A stretch of DNA of 64,000 bases from an uncultured Subdoligranulum sp. (GCA_900545545.1 UQZO01000002.1:1-64000), one strand, 5' to 3'; shown: positions 24,484-33,793, numbered from the stretch's first letter. The notes: generated by a model from the sequence alone, not told the origin. Numbers and translations: made by a program.

Positions 24484-25038
24484 TCATTCGGTGGGATATT
24501 CGATTTCGGTCTCCGCCGCGGCTGCCTGGGTTTCCTCCTGCTGCTGGGCGGCCGCCTGGGCACTGGCCTTGGCCGCCGTGACAAGCCCTGTCACCTCTCC
24601 CGACGGTTTCTGCAGCAGATAGGCGCCGATGGCCTTGGCCTTATACACCAGCAGCACACAGTAGGTATCCTGGTCGCCGGTAGAAAGTTCCGGGCAGAGC
24701 AGGGTCCATTTTTCCACCGTCTTGCCCTTGTAGTCCGAAAGATCCAGGTCACTCTCCTGCACCACCTGGTTGAACGCCGTGAAACTGTCGTCCCACTTTT
24801 TGGGGATCTTCACTTTATCCACCGCCGCTGTGGAAAGATCCGTTTCAAAGCCATAGCCGGTAAAGTAGGTGCCGATATCCTGCGTTGTCTCGATGCCCGG
24901 CGTTGCCTCGGCAGCCGCCGTCACCGCGTCGCCGGAAAAATGCACCGCCGCCGCCACGGTACCGCACAGGCATACCGCACACAGGGCAAGCGCACCTGCC
25001 TGCCGCAGACCGGGTTTCGTCACCGTAAATAAAAACAT
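24484..25038 (-). CDS. DUF4830 domain protein, membrane-anchored
   Basis: 184 residues. An N-terminal hydrophobic segment (about 13-33, ALALCAVCLCGTVAAAV) anchors or exports it. The domain (residues about 50-145) has IGTYFTGYGFETD and KAKAIGAYLLQKPSGEVTG, as in DUF4830 proteins. An Ala/Gln-rich, acidic tail ends it. Function unknown. ATG at 25038 after AAGGGGG. GCGCAGCC (25041-25048) can pair with GGCTGCGC (25082-25089), a hairpin that would sit on the ribosome site. Confidence 0.75.
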   Translation of the reverse strand: MFLFTVTKPGLRQAGALALCAVCLCGTVAAAVHFSGDAVTAAAEATPGIETTQDIGTYFTGYGFETDLSTAAVDKVKIPKKWDDSFTAFNQVVQESDLDLSDYKGKTVEKWTLLCPELSTGDQDTYCVLLVYKAKAIGAYLLQKPSGEVTGLVTAAKASAQAAAQQQEETQAAAAETEIEYPTE

Positions 25039-25098
25039 AAGCGCAGCCCCCTTGTTATCATTCCATCGAAAGATATGCGCGGGCTGCGCCTGGTATGC

Positions 25099-25959
25099 TT
25101 ATTTGTATTTGGGTTCGGCGTCGTACCACTGGAAGATCACTGCGTCGTTTTCCTGTTCCACACGGGCGATGTCACAATCCGGCATAGCCGTCCACATGAC
25201 CGTCATGGCTCCCAGCGCCGAGCAGAGCCGGATGGCCCAGTTCCGCTTATCCGGGCACCAGGCGATAAAATCCGGCCGGGCCAGAAGGTTGCCGAAGCAG
25301 TGGGACAACAAATACGCCGCCACCCGGGGCGTACCGATCTTGCGATGGTTGCGGTAGCTGTCGGCCAATTGCCCCCGCACTACCCCCGGTGCCAGAATGC
25401 GCACCAGCCGTACCACACGGGGGTCAAAACTCTCGATGCAGTAGGGGCCGGGGTAGGTTTTCAGCGCCGCAAGCACCGCACGGCAAAGCTCCAAAAGATA
25501 ACGGCCGCGGTATTCGTACCGGCTTTTGATCTCCACGATCAGCGGCGTGGAGGGGTCCGCCGCCGCCACCGTGCGCAGTACATCGGTAAACAGCGGGGCG
25601 TGTTCCCCGCTGCCCGCCAGCGGCAGGGTGGAAACGACCTCCCACGGCGTCTCATGTACGCCACCTTTGGCAGGGGTCATGCGGTCCAGCGTGTCATCGT
25701 GAAAAACCACCAGCTGGCGGTCCTCGGTAAACTGTACATCCAACTCAATGCCGTAGCCGTTGCGGGCCGCTGCCGCAAAGGCCGGCAGGCTGTTTTCCGG
25801 CGGGCGCTGCTGGGTGCCGAACAGGCCGCGGTGGGCATAGCTGCGCCCGCAAAACGGCTGGCGCAGCCTGCGGCGGGGCGAGCCCGGCCACACCGAAAAC
25901 AACACCAATACGACAAACAGCACCGGAATTGCCGCCAGCAGCAGCAAGATCAACAGCAT
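25099..25959 (-). CDS. Glycerophosphodiester phosphodiesterase
   Basis: 286 residues. One N-terminal membrane segment (about 2-24), then a GDPD barrel: SYAHRGLFG, PENSLPAFAAA, IELDVQFTEDRQLVVFHDD, LIVEIKS. These hold the catalytic His and the metal-binding Glu/Asp. It should cleave glycerophosphodiesters from lipids or teichoic acids. AGAGGTGATGGT precedes the ATG. It is 60 bases upstream of the DUF4830 gene in the same direction, so they are likely co-transcribed. Confidence 0.9.
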   Translation of the reverse strand: MLLILLLLAAIPVLFVVLVLFSVWPGSPRRRLRQPFCGRSYAHRGLFGTQQRPPENSLPAFAAAARNGYGIELDVQFTEDRQLVVFHDDTLDRMTPAKGGVHETPWEVVSTLPLAGSGEHAPLFTDVLRTVAAADPSTPLIVEIKSRYEYRGRYLLELCRAVLAALKTYPGPYCIESFDPRVVRLVRILAPGVVRGQLADSYRNHRKIGTPRVAAYLLSHCFGNLLARPDFIAWCPDKRNWAIRLCSALGAMTVMWTAMPDCDIARVEQENDAVIFQWYDAEPKYK

Positions 25960-26133
25960 ACCATCACCTCTTTATTTTATTGTACCCTACCCTTTGGGAA
26001 AATGCAATCATCCGGGTGGCACCGCGATAATATGTGAAAAAATTTTATAGTTTTTTTCAAAAGTTTTCACAATTTCTCCACGCCAAAAGATTATTGTGGT
26101 ACAATAGAAAGTGTGAAAAAGGAGGCCGACTTT

Positions 26134-26817
26134 ATGGCAAAAATTTTGGTCGTGGACGATGAACCGCGGATTCGGGATCTGATTCGCGAGCATTTGCAAT
26201 ATGCCGGTTTTACCTGTGAGGAGGCCAGCGACGGCGCTGCCGCCCTGAGCACCCTGACACAGGGCGGGATTGATCTGGTAATCCTGGATATTATGATGCC
26301 GTTTATGGACGGTATGACCTGCCTGCGGGAGATGCGCACCCGCAAGATCATGACGCCGGTGATCATGCTGACGGCCCGCAGCGAGGAATACGACAAACTT
26401 GCCGGGCTGGAAGGCGGTGCCGACGACTACGTGGTTAAGCCGTTTTCTCCCCGGGAGCTGGTGGCGCGCGTGAAGGCCGTGCTGGCCCGCACGATGCCCA
26501 AAACCGAGGAAAACCAGGGCAGCTACGTGTTCGGCGACCTGAACATTGATACCGCCAGCCATACCGTGAAGGTAGCCGGGCAGGAAGCGCCCCTGACGCC
26601 CAAGGAATTTGATCTGCTGGTATTTCTGGTCAGCAACAAAGGCATTGCCCTGAGCCGCGAAAAGATCCTGCAAAAGGTATGGAACTACGATTACTACGGC
26701 GAGGACCGCACGGTGGACACGCACATCAAGATGCTGCGCAGCCATCTGGGGGCATGCCGCAAGTATATTGTGACGGTGTGGGGCATCGGCTACAAATTTG
26801 ACCCCGATACCCTGTAA
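26134..26817 (+). CDS. OmpR/PhoB-family response regulator
   Basis: 227 residues. Receiver domain with ILVVDDEPRIRDL, phosphorylated Asp in LVILDIMMPFMDG (about residue 52), Thr in MLTAR and Lys in VVKPFSP. The C-terminal winged helix has LTPKEFDLLVFL and RTVDTHIKMLR. ATG at 26134 after AAAAGGAGG; an in-frame GTG at 26113 lies before that site. The adjacent kinase is the obvious partner. A TACAAT -10 lies at 26100-26105 with a poor -35, so its promoter may need an activator. Confidence 0.95.
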   Translation: MAKILVVDDEPRIRDLIREHLQYAGFTCEEASDGAAALSTLTQGGIDLVILDIMMPFMDGMTCLREMRTRKIMTPVIMLTARSEEYDKLAGLEGGADDYVVKPFSPRELVARVKAVLARTMPKTEENQGSYVFGDLNIDTASHTVKVAGQEAPLTPKEFDLLVFLVSNKGIALSREKILQKVWNYDYYGEDRTVDTHIKMLRSHLGACRKYIVTVWGIGYKFDPDTL

Positions 26818-26834
26818 AAAGGAGTGCAGATGTT

Positions 26835-28355
26835 TTGAAACAAAATGCCCCCGAAAAACAGCGCGGTTTTGTACTGAGCATCCGCTGGCAGCTGATGTTT
26901 TTCATTACCGGCATGACGCTGTTGACGCTGACACTGGTATGGGGGTTTATTACCTACGCGCTGGTGCCGCAATACAACCGCATCATCCGCAGCAAGCTGG
27001 AAAGCAAAACCGCCGCCATTGTAGCGATGATCGACCAGAGTGAGTATCCCATTTCCAACCGGGATTTCGGCACGCTGGTGCTGAACAACGATTTCTGGGA
27101 TGAGGTCAACAATGCTTTTGCCAACAAAATCATCAATGTGGACGGCTGCTGTGTGGATTTCAGCGATTCCACACTGCGGTGCCTGAAGGCATACGAGAGT
27201 ATGTACCCCTGCCTGTTGCACAAGAGCACCGGTGCCTTCGGCGGAGAGTTCGGGTATAATGTGAACACCGCCATCGTCATACAAATGAGGCAGAAACTGT
27301 TCACGGACGGCAGCCTGTATGAGATCGTGCATTCCAGCTCCAGCCAGCAGATGCTGGTGGGGCACCTTTCTGCCGACGGGCAGTACGGCGTCATTGTCTC
27401 GGCCAGTCTGGCCCAGATTTCCACCGCTGCCGAGGTTCTGCGCTCCATCCTGGTACCGCTGGCCCTCATTCTGCTGGTGGTGGACCTAGTGGTTGCCATC
27501 CTGTTCAGCCGCTGGTTCACCCGCCCCATCGAGCGGCTTTCCGCTGGTGCCCAGGAGATTGCCGCCGGCAACTACGATGTGCAGATCTCCGTGGTGCATC
27601 GGGATGAAATCGGCCGTCTGGCGGAGGATTTCAACCACATGGCCTCCGAGGTCAAGCGCAGCGCCCAGTTGGAAAAGGATATCCTTGCCAATGTCAGCCA
27701 CGATCTGCGCACACCGCTGACCCTCATCAAAGGCTACGCCGAAACGGTGCGGGATCTGACCGGCACCGATGAAGCCAAACGCACCGAACAGTGCAACATC
27801 ATTGTGGATGAGACCGACCGCCTGTCGGCGCTGGTCAACAGCGTGATGGAGCTGAGCAAGGTGCAGAACGGTTCCGAGAAACCCAACCCCATCGACTATG
27901 ACATGAGCGAGCTTTGCTTTGAGGTGGCCGGGCGCTACGATGCCCTGTGCGACCAGAACCACTGGACCCTGCGCCTGGAAGCGGACAAAGCTGCCCCCGT
28001 TCACGCCGACCCTGCCATGATGGAGCGTGTGCTGCACAACCTTTTGGGCAACGCTTTCCACCATATCGGCGAAGATGGCGTTGTAGTATTGCGGGTCATC
28101 CCGCAGGAGAAAGGCTGCCGCGTGGAGGTGGAAGACCACGGTCCCGGTATTCCGCCCGAAGACCTGCCGCACCTGTTTGACCGCTATTACCGTGCCCGCC
28201 AGGATGCCGGAAAGACCGGTACCGGGCTGGGGCTTTCCATCACCAAGGCAATCCTGCAGCAGCACGGATTCGCCTTCGGTGTCAACAGCGCCGTCGGCCA
28301 GGGCTCCACGTTCTGGTTTGAGATGTGTGATACCCGTACCCCACCGAATCCCTGA
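26835..28355 (+). CDS. Sensor histidine kinase
   Basis: 506 residues. TM1 about 18-44, extracellular sensor about 45-200, TM2 about 201-226, HAMP about 227-275, phospho-acceptor His289 in NVSHDLRTPLTLIKG, and ATP-binding boxes NLLGNAFHH, DHGPGIP and GTGLGLS. The sensor carries three cysteines (CCVDF, LRCLK, YPCLL) that could form a disulfide outside. TTG start at 26835 with AAGGAG about 10 bases upstream. Signal unknown; the third gene suggests an envelope role. Confidence 0.95.
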   Translation: MKQNAPEKQRGFVLSIRWQLMFFITGMTLLTLTLVWGFITYALVPQYNRIIRSKLESKTAAIVAMIDQSEYPISNRDFGTLVLNNDFWDEVNNAFANKIINVDGCCVDFSDSTLRCLKAYESMYPCLLHKSTGAFGGEFGYNVNTAIVIQMRQKLFTDGSLYEIVHSSSSQQMLVGHLSADGQYGVIVSASLAQISTAAEVLRSILVPLALILLVVDLVVAILFSRWFTRPIERLSAGAQEIAAGNYDVQISVVHRDEIGRLAEDFNHMASEVKRSAQLEKDILANVSHDLRTPLTLIKGYAETVRDLTGTDEAKRTEQCNIIVDETDRLSALVNSVMELSKVQNGSEKPNPIDYDMSELCFEVAGRYDALCDQNHWTLRLEADKAAPVHADPAMMERVLHNLLGNAFHHIGEDGVVVLRVIPQEKGCRVEVEDHGPGIPPEDLPHLFDRYYRARQDAGKTGTGLGLSITKAILQQHGFAFGVNSAVGQGSTFWFEMCDTRTPPNP

Positions 28356-28374
28356 AAAGCTGGAGGTAATCGCG

Positions 28375-28911
28375 ATGGATAAGCTCAACCGCGAAATGGA
28401 TGAACAACTGCAAAAGCGGGTGGCCGACCTGACCGCCCACAACGACGAAACCGGCGACGGCAAACTGGACGCCGCCGACCTGAAGGCCCAGCTCAACCGC
28501 ATTGAGGCACAGCTGGAACTGCAGGACCAGCAAAACCGCCATATCATGCGCAACCAGCGCCTGCGCATGATTCTGAGCATCGCCATGACCGTGGTGCTTC
28601 TGGTAGCGCTGGGTGTATTCTGGTACTATTCCCGCATTGCATACAACCAGGTCATGCAGGCCACGGCCCAGGTCAACGAACTGGCCGAAACCCTGCAAAG
28701 CAGCCTGAGTACCGTGGACCCCGAAGCGCTGGATTCCATGATGCAGGACCTGCCCGAAATCACCGAGCAGCTTAAACGCATTGATGTGGATGCTCTCAAC
28801 CAGGTATTGGACGGCCTGCCCACCCTGATGGACAGCGTGAACAAGCTGCAGGCACAGGTGGAATCCATCGCCGGTCTGTTCGGCAATCTGGGTTCGGTAT
28901 TCCGCTCCTGA
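28375..28911 (+). CDS. Single-pass membrane protein with coiled coils, third gene of the two-component operon
   Basis: 178 residues, no recognised domain. Residues 1-60 are highly charged and helical (MDKLNREMDEQLQKRV), then a membrane segment (about 63-86) and a 90-residue exterior part with repeated short helical units (LAETLQSSLSTVDPEALDS, LPEITEQLKRIDVDALNQV) resembling a coiled-coil stalk. GGAGG precedes the ATG, 19 bases after the kinase stop. It may modulate the kinase or be its target. Function not known. Confidence 0.75.
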   Translation: MDKLNREMDEQLQKRVADLTAHNDETGDGKLDAADLKAQLNRIEAQLELQDQQNRHIMRNQRLRMILSIAMTVVLLVALGVFWYYSRIAYNQVMQATAQVNELAETLQSSLSTVDPEALDSMMQDLPEITEQLKRIDVDALNQVLDGLPTLMDSVNKLQAQVESIAGLFGNLGSVFRS

Positions 28912-28930
28912 TCCTACCCAAACACAACAA

Positions 28931-28962
28931 ACAGGGCCGCAGGAAAATTCCTGCGGCCCTGT
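28931..28962. terminator. Bidirectional terminator
   Basis: Perfect 15-bp stem ACAGGGCCGCAGGAA with an AA loop, between the convergent membrane-protein and DUF1540 genes. T-run is short (GTTCG), so efficiency is uncertain. Confidence 0.6.
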
Positions 28963-28982
28963 TCGTGCGATAGACTCTGCGC

Positions 28983-29141
28983 TCAGCGCTGGCGATAGCT
29001 CTGGCAGTAGTGCGGGTTCTCCACACCCTGGCTGGCATTGTCGGAATGCTCCGTGATCTTGATCGCATCCAGGTTGCACGTGCAGCCGTTCTGGTTGTAC
29101 GCGCAAGAGCAGACATCACAGGTAACGTTGGTATTCTCCAT
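28983..29141 (-). CDS. DUF1540 Cys-rich small protein
   Basis: 52 residues: CDVCSCAYNQNGCTCNLDAI near the N-terminus, with a further Cys near the end. This CxxC...C...C spacing is the DUF1540 pattern, thought to bind metal, common in spore-forming Clostridia. ATG at 29141 follows AAGGAGGTG at ideal spacing, stop TGA at 28983. Function unknown. Confidence 0.85.
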   Translation of the reverse strand: MENTNVTCDVCSCAYNQNGCTCNLDAIKITEHSDNASQGVENPHYCQSYRQR

Positions 29142-29203
29142 CTTGGCTCACCTCCTTATAGCCGTAGTATGGTCCCCCTGCCGGGATTTTATACATTCCC
29201 GCC

Positions 29204-29232
29204 TTGCGCCAATCTTTTGGCTGTGCTATACT
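29204..29232 (+). promoter_or_regulatory. Promoter of the FeoB-associated-type gene
   Basis: TTGCGC (29204-29209), 17-base spacer, TATACT (29227-29232), about 40 bases before the ATG. Confidence 0.65.
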
Positions 29233-29272
29233 GACTGCATGGGACGCAATGTGTCCCGCGGAGGTATCCCCT

Positions 29273-29440
29273 ATGAATGTTGGAAGTATTATTGTTCTGG
29301 TCGTAGTCTTTGTGCTGCTGGCGCTGGCGATTCTTTTTATCTGCCAGAACGGCGGATGGCAGGGCGGCTGCGGCGGCAACTGTGCCAGCTGCCACAACAA
29401 GTGCGCCACGCCCAAACCCAAAGACGAACCCAAACCGTAA
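29273..29440 (+). CDS. FeoB-associated Cys-rich membrane protein-like
   Basis: 55 residues. One membrane helix (about 5-24, IIVLVVVFVLLALAILFI), then a short Cys/Gly-rich tail (GGCGGNCASCHNKC) and a lysine/proline end. This is the shape of FeoB-associated Cys-rich proteins, but no feoA/feoB is nearby. GGAGG 7 bases before the ATG. Own promoter and terminator: a monocistronic unit. Confidence 0.75.
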   Translation: MNVGSIIVLVVVFVLLALAILFICQNGGWQGGCGGNCASCHNKCATPKPKDEPKP

Positions 29441-29445
29441 CCGTT

Positions 29446-29467
29446 CCCTCCCCCACCGTGGGGAGGG
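29446..29467 (+). terminator. Terminator after the small Cys-rich gene
   Basis: 8-bp stem CCCTCCCC/GGGGAGGG with a 6-base loop, followed by CTTTTTTAT. Confidence 0.85.
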
Positions 29468-29485
29468 CTTTTTTATGCCTTTCAG

Positions 29486-29514
29486 TTGCACAAATGCCTT
29501 AAAAAGGGTATACT
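29486..29514 (+). promoter_or_regulatory. Promoter of the ppk2-glycosyltransferase operon
   Basis: TTGCAC (29486-29491), 17-base spacer, TATACT (29509-29514), about 35 bases before the ATG of ppk2. No other strong promoter is seen until 40431. Confidence 0.7.
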
Positions 29515-29549
29515 GTTTTTATGTATATTTGAAAGTGGGAGGGTTTGCC

Positions 29550-30422
29550 ATGAAAGCCGACCGGTACCGTTTTGACGGCACAAGCCCCTGTAATCTGCGC
29601 GCGTTGCCCTGCGACGGAAAGCGCGATGATCTGGACAAAGAGGAGATCCTGGCCAAGACCGCTCGCAACCTGCAGGAGATGGCTGCCTTGCAGGATGCCC
29701 TGTACGCCGACGGGCGCGAAGGGGTGATTTTTGTGCTGCAGGCGCTGGACGCCGCCGGCAAGGACAGCACCGTCAAGCATGTGATGGGCGGGCTGAACCC
29801 CCAGGGCGTACAGGTGACCAGTTTCAAGCAGCCCAACAGCGAAGACCTGAGCCACGATTATCTGTGGCGCGTTCACAAGGCCCTGCCCCCGCGGGGTTCC
29901 ATTGCAATTTTCAACCGCAGCTACTACGAGGACGTGCTGGTAGTGCAGGTACACGACCTGCAAAAGACCTACAAGATACCGCCGCGCACCCTGGAGGACG
30001 GAAAAAAGGCCTTCTTCAAAAAGCGCTACCGGCAGATTCGCCACTACGAGGAATACCTCTACGATAACGGCTACCGTATGGTCAAGATTTTTCTGCACGT
30101 ATCCAAAGAGGAACAGCGCAAGCGGTTTCTGGAACGCATCGACAACCCCACCAAAAACTGGAAGTTTTCTCTGAGTGACGTGAAAGAACGGGCTCATTTT
30201 GACGAGTATATGGATGTTTTCGAGGATGTGATCGACGCCACCGCCACCCCGGAAAGCCCCTGGTACGCCATCCCGGCGGACCAGAAATGGTATACCCGGT
30301 ATCTCGTCAGTGAGATCGTGGTGGATACGCTGCGCCAGTGCTGCCACGAATACCCCAAACTGAACGCCGACGCCAAGGCGGAACTGAAAGATTGCCGCAC
30401 CAGGCTGGAAGCGGAGGAATAA
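29550..30422 (+). CDS. ppk2: Polyphosphate kinase 2 family protein
   Basis: 290 residues, single PPK2 domain. Walker A in LQALDAAGKDSTVKHV, then RSYYEDVLVVQVH (Walker B/lid region) and FLHVSKEEQRKRFLERIDNP. PPK2 transfers phosphate from polyphosphate to nucleotides (AMP or ADP) or the reverse. GGGAGGG precedes the ATG. The next gene, a glycosyltransferase, begins 5 bases after its stop and its ribosome site overlaps the ppk2 end, so ppk2 heads the glycosyltransferase operon. The class (ADP- or AMP-phosphorylating) cannot be decided by eye. Confidence 0.92.
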   Translation: MKADRYRFDGTSPCNLRALPCDGKRDDLDKEEILAKTARNLQEMAALQDALYADGREGVIFVLQALDAAGKDSTVKHVMGGLNPQGVQVTSFKQPNSEDLSHDYLWRVHKALPPRGSIAIFNRSYYEDVLVVQVHDLQKTYKIPPRTLEDGKKAFFKKRYRQIRHYEEYLYDNGYRMVKIFLHVSKEEQRKRFLERIDNPTKNWKFSLSDVKERAHFDEYMDVFEDVIDATATPESPWYAIPADQKWYTRYLVSEIVVDTLRQCCHEYPKLNADAKAELKDCRTRLEAEE

Positions 30423-30426
30423 AACC

Positions 30427-31542
30427 ATGGCTCCCATTCGCGTATTGCAGGTCATGCCCGCCATGGATGCGGGCGGTATGGAAACGTTTGTCATGAACGT
30501 CTACCGTACCATCGACCGCGAACAGGTACAGTTTGATTTTTTGTACCATTACAACAAAACCTGTTTTTTTGATGATGAGATCCAGGCGCTGGGCGGCCGC
30601 ATCTACAAAATGACCGTCCGGCAGGATAACAACCTGCCCCGCTATCTGCACCAGCTGCGGGAACTGTTTGCCGACCACCCCGAATGGCGCATCATCCATG
30701 GCCACTACAGCGGCTTCGGTATGTTTTACAACACTGTGGCCCGCCGGGCCGGGATCCCGGTGCGGGTCGGCCACAGTCACAATACCGCCTATGAGCGCAA
30801 TCTGGTGGGCACGCTGGACAAGCTGATGAGTAGCCGGTTTTCCGCCGGGCTGACCGATCGCTTTGCCTGCAGCCAGCTGGCGGGCGAGATGCTGTTCGGC
30901 AAAGACCCGTTCACGGTGCTGCCCAACGGCATCGACACGGCACTGTTTGCCGCCCGGGACCCCCAGCGCCGGGCGCTGCTGCGCGGTGACCTGGGGGTGA
31001 CCGACCAGGAAATTCTGTTTGGCCACGTGGGGCGTTTTTCGGCCCAGAAAAACCATGCCGGACTGCTGCATATCTTTGCGGCGGTCCGCCAGCGGCTGCC
31101 CAAGGCGCGGCTGGTACTGCTGGGCGGCGGGCCTGCCCCCTACATAGAACAGATGCAGGCCCTGGCCCGGGAATTGCAGCTGGGTGACAGTGTGATTTTT
31201 GCCGGGGTGCGCAGCAACATCCAGGGATTTTACGATGCCATGGACGCCTTCCTGCTGCCCAGCCTGTTTGAAGGGCTGCCGGTGGTGCTGGTGGAGGCCC
31301 AGACCGCAGGGCTCCCCTGCTTTGTCTCGGACACGGTGGACCGCGGCGCCGCTTTCACCGACCGTGTACGATTCCTGCCGCTGAACGATCCCACCGCCTG
31401 GGCCAATGCCATTGCGGCCGCCAGCCTGCGCCGTGACCCTGAAGCCCGGCGCAAAGCCATGGAGGCCGGTTACGACATCCACACCAGCGCCGGGGTATTG
31501 CAGGAGTTCTATCTGCGGCGCTATGCGGAGGTGACGCCATGA
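30427..31542 (+). CDS. GT4 family glycosyltransferase (EpsF-like), 1st of nine
   Basis: 371 residues, GT-B fold. N-terminal LQVMPAMDAGGMETFVMNVY is the EpsF-type start; the nucleotide-sugar site includes LPNGIDTALFAA, GHVGRFSAQKNH and LPSLFEGLPVVLVEAQTAG (the E-x7-E motif). It should add a hexose to a lipid-linked or surface glycan on the inner face of the membrane. GGAGGAA overlaps the ppk2 stop. Its end overlaps the next gene by four bases (ATGA). Confidence 0.9.
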   Translation: MAPIRVLQVMPAMDAGGMETFVMNVYRTIDREQVQFDFLYHYNKTCFFDDEIQALGGRIYKMTVRQDNNLPRYLHQLRELFADHPEWRIIHGHYSGFGMFYNTVARRAGIPVRVGHSHNTAYERNLVGTLDKLMSSRFSAGLTDRFACSQLAGEMLFGKDPFTVLPNGIDTALFAARDPQRRALLRGDLGVTDQEILFGHVGRFSAQKNHAGLLHIFAAVRQRLPKARLVLLGGGPAPYIEQMQALARELQLGDSVIFAGVRSNIQGFYDAMDAFLLPSLFEGLPVVLVEAQTAGLPCFVSDTVDRGAAFTDRVRFLPLNDPTAWANAIAAASLRRDPEARRKAMEAGYDIHTSAGVLQEFYLRRYAEVTP

Positions 31543-32549
31543 CCCCCGAAACCAAACGGTGCGAAATTGCCGTCATCGTGCCGGTACACAATGCGGCGGA
31601 CTTTCTGCCCGCCTGCCTGCATTCGCTGACCGCCCAGCGGTTTGACGATTTTCGCTGCATTCTGGTGAATGACGGTTCCACCGATGCCTCGCCGGACATT
31701 TGTGATGACGCCGCCCTCAACGACCGGCGGTTTCTGGTGATTCACCAGGCACAGAGCGGCGTCAGCGCGGCCCGCATTGCCGGTATGCGCAAAGCCCGGG
31801 AGGAAGGCGCCATCTGGCTGGCGTTCTGCGATGCCGATGACTGCTACCACCCGGATTTTCTGCGTACCCTGCACGCTGCCGCCCAGGAAGCGGCCCTGCC
31901 GCTGGCCTGCTGCCGCTACGATACCTTTACCGATACCCTGCCCGCCGAAGCCCCCGCCCCCAGCGACTACCGCGTGCTGCGTGCCCCGGAACATCTGGAA
32001 GCACTGCTGCATGACCATACCGTGGACTACGGCCTTTGGAACAAACTCTACGCTGCCGGGCTGCTGACCGAGGCCATGCTGGACAACGACCTGGCCTACA
32101 ACGAAGATTTATTTGCCAACTGGCAGGCTTTTCTGCGGGCGCCGGGCTGTGCCTTCTGCGATTTTGCCGGGTACCATTACCGGCAACACGCTGCCAGCGC
32201 CACCCATCGTGCGCTGCCGCCCCAAAGCATTGATGACCAGCGCCGGGTCGCTACGCTGATTCGCAGCAGCGTGCCCGAACAGTGGCCGGAATTGCAGCAG
32301 TCGGCCAACGCGTTCTACTACGAAAAACTGGTCTATCTGGCCAGCATGATCTTACGCCGGGCCGACGCCGACGATTACCGCGTCCATTTGGGAGAGCTGA
32401 ACATCGGCATCACCGCCGGGCTCAAGGATCCCCAGCTGGGCCGCAATCCCAAGCTGCCGTTTGCCATCCGCGTGGCGGCGTGGGCTACCGTCCGCGCCCC
32501 CAAACTCTGGCGGCGCATCTGCCGTAAATTTTTGAAGGACAGACAATAA
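31539..32549 (+). CDS. GT2 family glycosyltransferase, 2nd of nine
   Basis: 336 residues, GT-A fold. VIVPVHNAADFLPACLHSL, LVNDGSTDASP and FCDADD (metal-binding DxD) mark the GT2 domain in the first 110 residues; LWNKLYAAGLL lies in the acceptor region. Coupled to the previous gene by ATGA. Donor and acceptor sugars are unknown. Confidence 0.9.
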   Translation: MTPETKRCEIAVIVPVHNAADFLPACLHSLTAQRFDDFRCILVNDGSTDASPDICDDAALNDRRFLVIHQAQSGVSAARIAGMRKAREEGAIWLAFCDADDCYHPDFLRTLHAAAQEAALPLACCRYDTFTDTLPAEAPAPSDYRVLRAPEHLEALLHDHTVDYGLWNKLYAAGLLTEAMLDNDLAYNEDLFANWQAFLRAPGCAFCDFAGYHYRQHAASATHRALPPQSIDDQRRVATLIRSSVPEQWPELQQSANAFYYEKLVYLASMILRRADADDYRVHLGELNIGITAGLKDPQLGRNPKLPFAIRVAAWATVRAPKLWRRICRKFLKDRQ

Positions 32550-32553
32550 ACCC

Positions 32554-33768
32554 ATGCGTTTTTTACTGATTCTTGACCGGGTGGAAAACCCGGCCAGTGC
32601 CAACGCCCTGCTGGGGTGCCGCCTGGCTGCCGAACTGATGACTCAGGGGAACGAGGTCCATCTGCTGGAACTGTGGGATGGCGCCCATACGCCCCCCGCC
32701 CCGCCGGAGGGTGCCCTGCAGCATACGCTGGCCTTTGCCGATGAGCGCCTGATGAACACTGCCCTGGAAAACGGTGCCAAAGGCGGCACGCCGGTGCCGC
32801 TGCGGCTGCTGCGGCTGGCCGCACACCCCACGGCGGTGGCGGCGGCCTTCCGGCAGCTGGTGCTGCATGCCCCCCGCCGCACGGTGGACAGCCGCCGGGA
32901 GATGGAACGGCTGGATGCTCAATTCCATTTCGATGCCGTCTGCGTCATCTGTGCCCCCTACCGGGCCGCCTTTGCCCTGGAAACTGCGCAAATCGGCGGC
33001 AAAAAGCTGCTGTGGCAATTGGACCCCTATGCCAGCAACCGGGACTATACCGCCCCGGGCGGTTTTGCCCGGGAAGGGCAGCTGCTGGATGCCGTGGATG
33101 CCGCCTTCATCACCCCCCAGGCCCTGCCCGACTACGAGGGCGGCCCTTTACGTGCCTGGCGCAGTAAGGTGCACGTGTTGGGCTTTCCGGTTTTGCTGCC
33201 CGCGCCGGAAACACCCGCTCATGCCGGGATGCGCTGCGTATTTTGCGGCAGTTTGTACCCCACGGTGCGGGAACCGGACTTTGCTCTGGAACTGTTTGCC
33301 CGCCTGAACGCCCCCGACCTGACCCTGACGATGGCCGGTGGCGGCTGGCAGCGCTTTGCCGCCCAGGCCGAGCAGGCCGCCGGTGCGCTGGGGGACCGTT
33401 TTGTGCGCCCCGGCCCGTTGCCCCCTGCGGAAGCGGCAGCCCTGGAAACCGGCGCCGACGTTCTGGTAAGCCTGGGCAATTTCTACGACAACCAGATGCC
33501 CAGCAAGCTGTTCAGTTACTTTGGCACCGGCAAGCCGGTGCTGCATCTGGCCGTAAGCGAAACCGACCCCACCCTGCCCTATCTGGCACGGTATCCCCTG
33601 GGGCTGGTACTGCAAAAGAAGGACGGCGTCACCCCGGAAGTTCTGGACCGTCTGCGCGGCTGGCTGGCCCATGTACAGAGCCAGCGCCTGCCCTACGAGC
33701 AGGTAGCCGCCCTTTACCCCGAATTCACCCCGCAGCAGGTGGCCAGGGATTTTCTGGCCGCGCTGTAA
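32554..33768 (+). CDS. GT-B type glycosyltransferase, 3rd of nine
   Basis: 404 residues, divergent. N-terminal LILDRVENPASANALLGCRLAAEL resembles GT4 proteins with an early nucleotide-free Rossmann half; the C-terminal half has CVFCGSLYP, TLTMAGGGW and the donor-site-like MPSKLFSYFGTGKPVLHL. It lacks a clear E-x7-E motif, so the exact family is less sure. It starts 5 bases after the previous stop. Confidence 0.7.
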   Translation: MRFLLILDRVENPASANALLGCRLAAELMTQGNEVHLLELWDGAHTPPAPPEGALQHTLAFADERLMNTALENGAKGGTPVPLRLLRLAAHPTAVAAAFRQLVLHAPRRTVDSRREMERLDAQFHFDAVCVICAPYRAAFALETAQIGGKKLLWQLDPYASNRDYTAPGGFAREGQLLDAVDAAFITPQALPDYEGGPLRAWRSKVHVLGFPVLLPAPETPAHAGMRCVFCGSLYPTVREPDFALELFARLNAPDLTLTMAGGGWQRFAAQAEQAAGALGDRFVRPGPLPPAEAAALETGADVLVSLGNFYDNQMPSKLFSYFGTGKPVLHLAVSETDPTLPYLARYPLGLVLQKKDGVTPEVLDRLRGWLAHVQSQRLPYEQVAALYPEFTPQQVARDFLAAL

Positions 33769-33793
33769 CATTAACCAGGAAAGGAGCTCCGCC

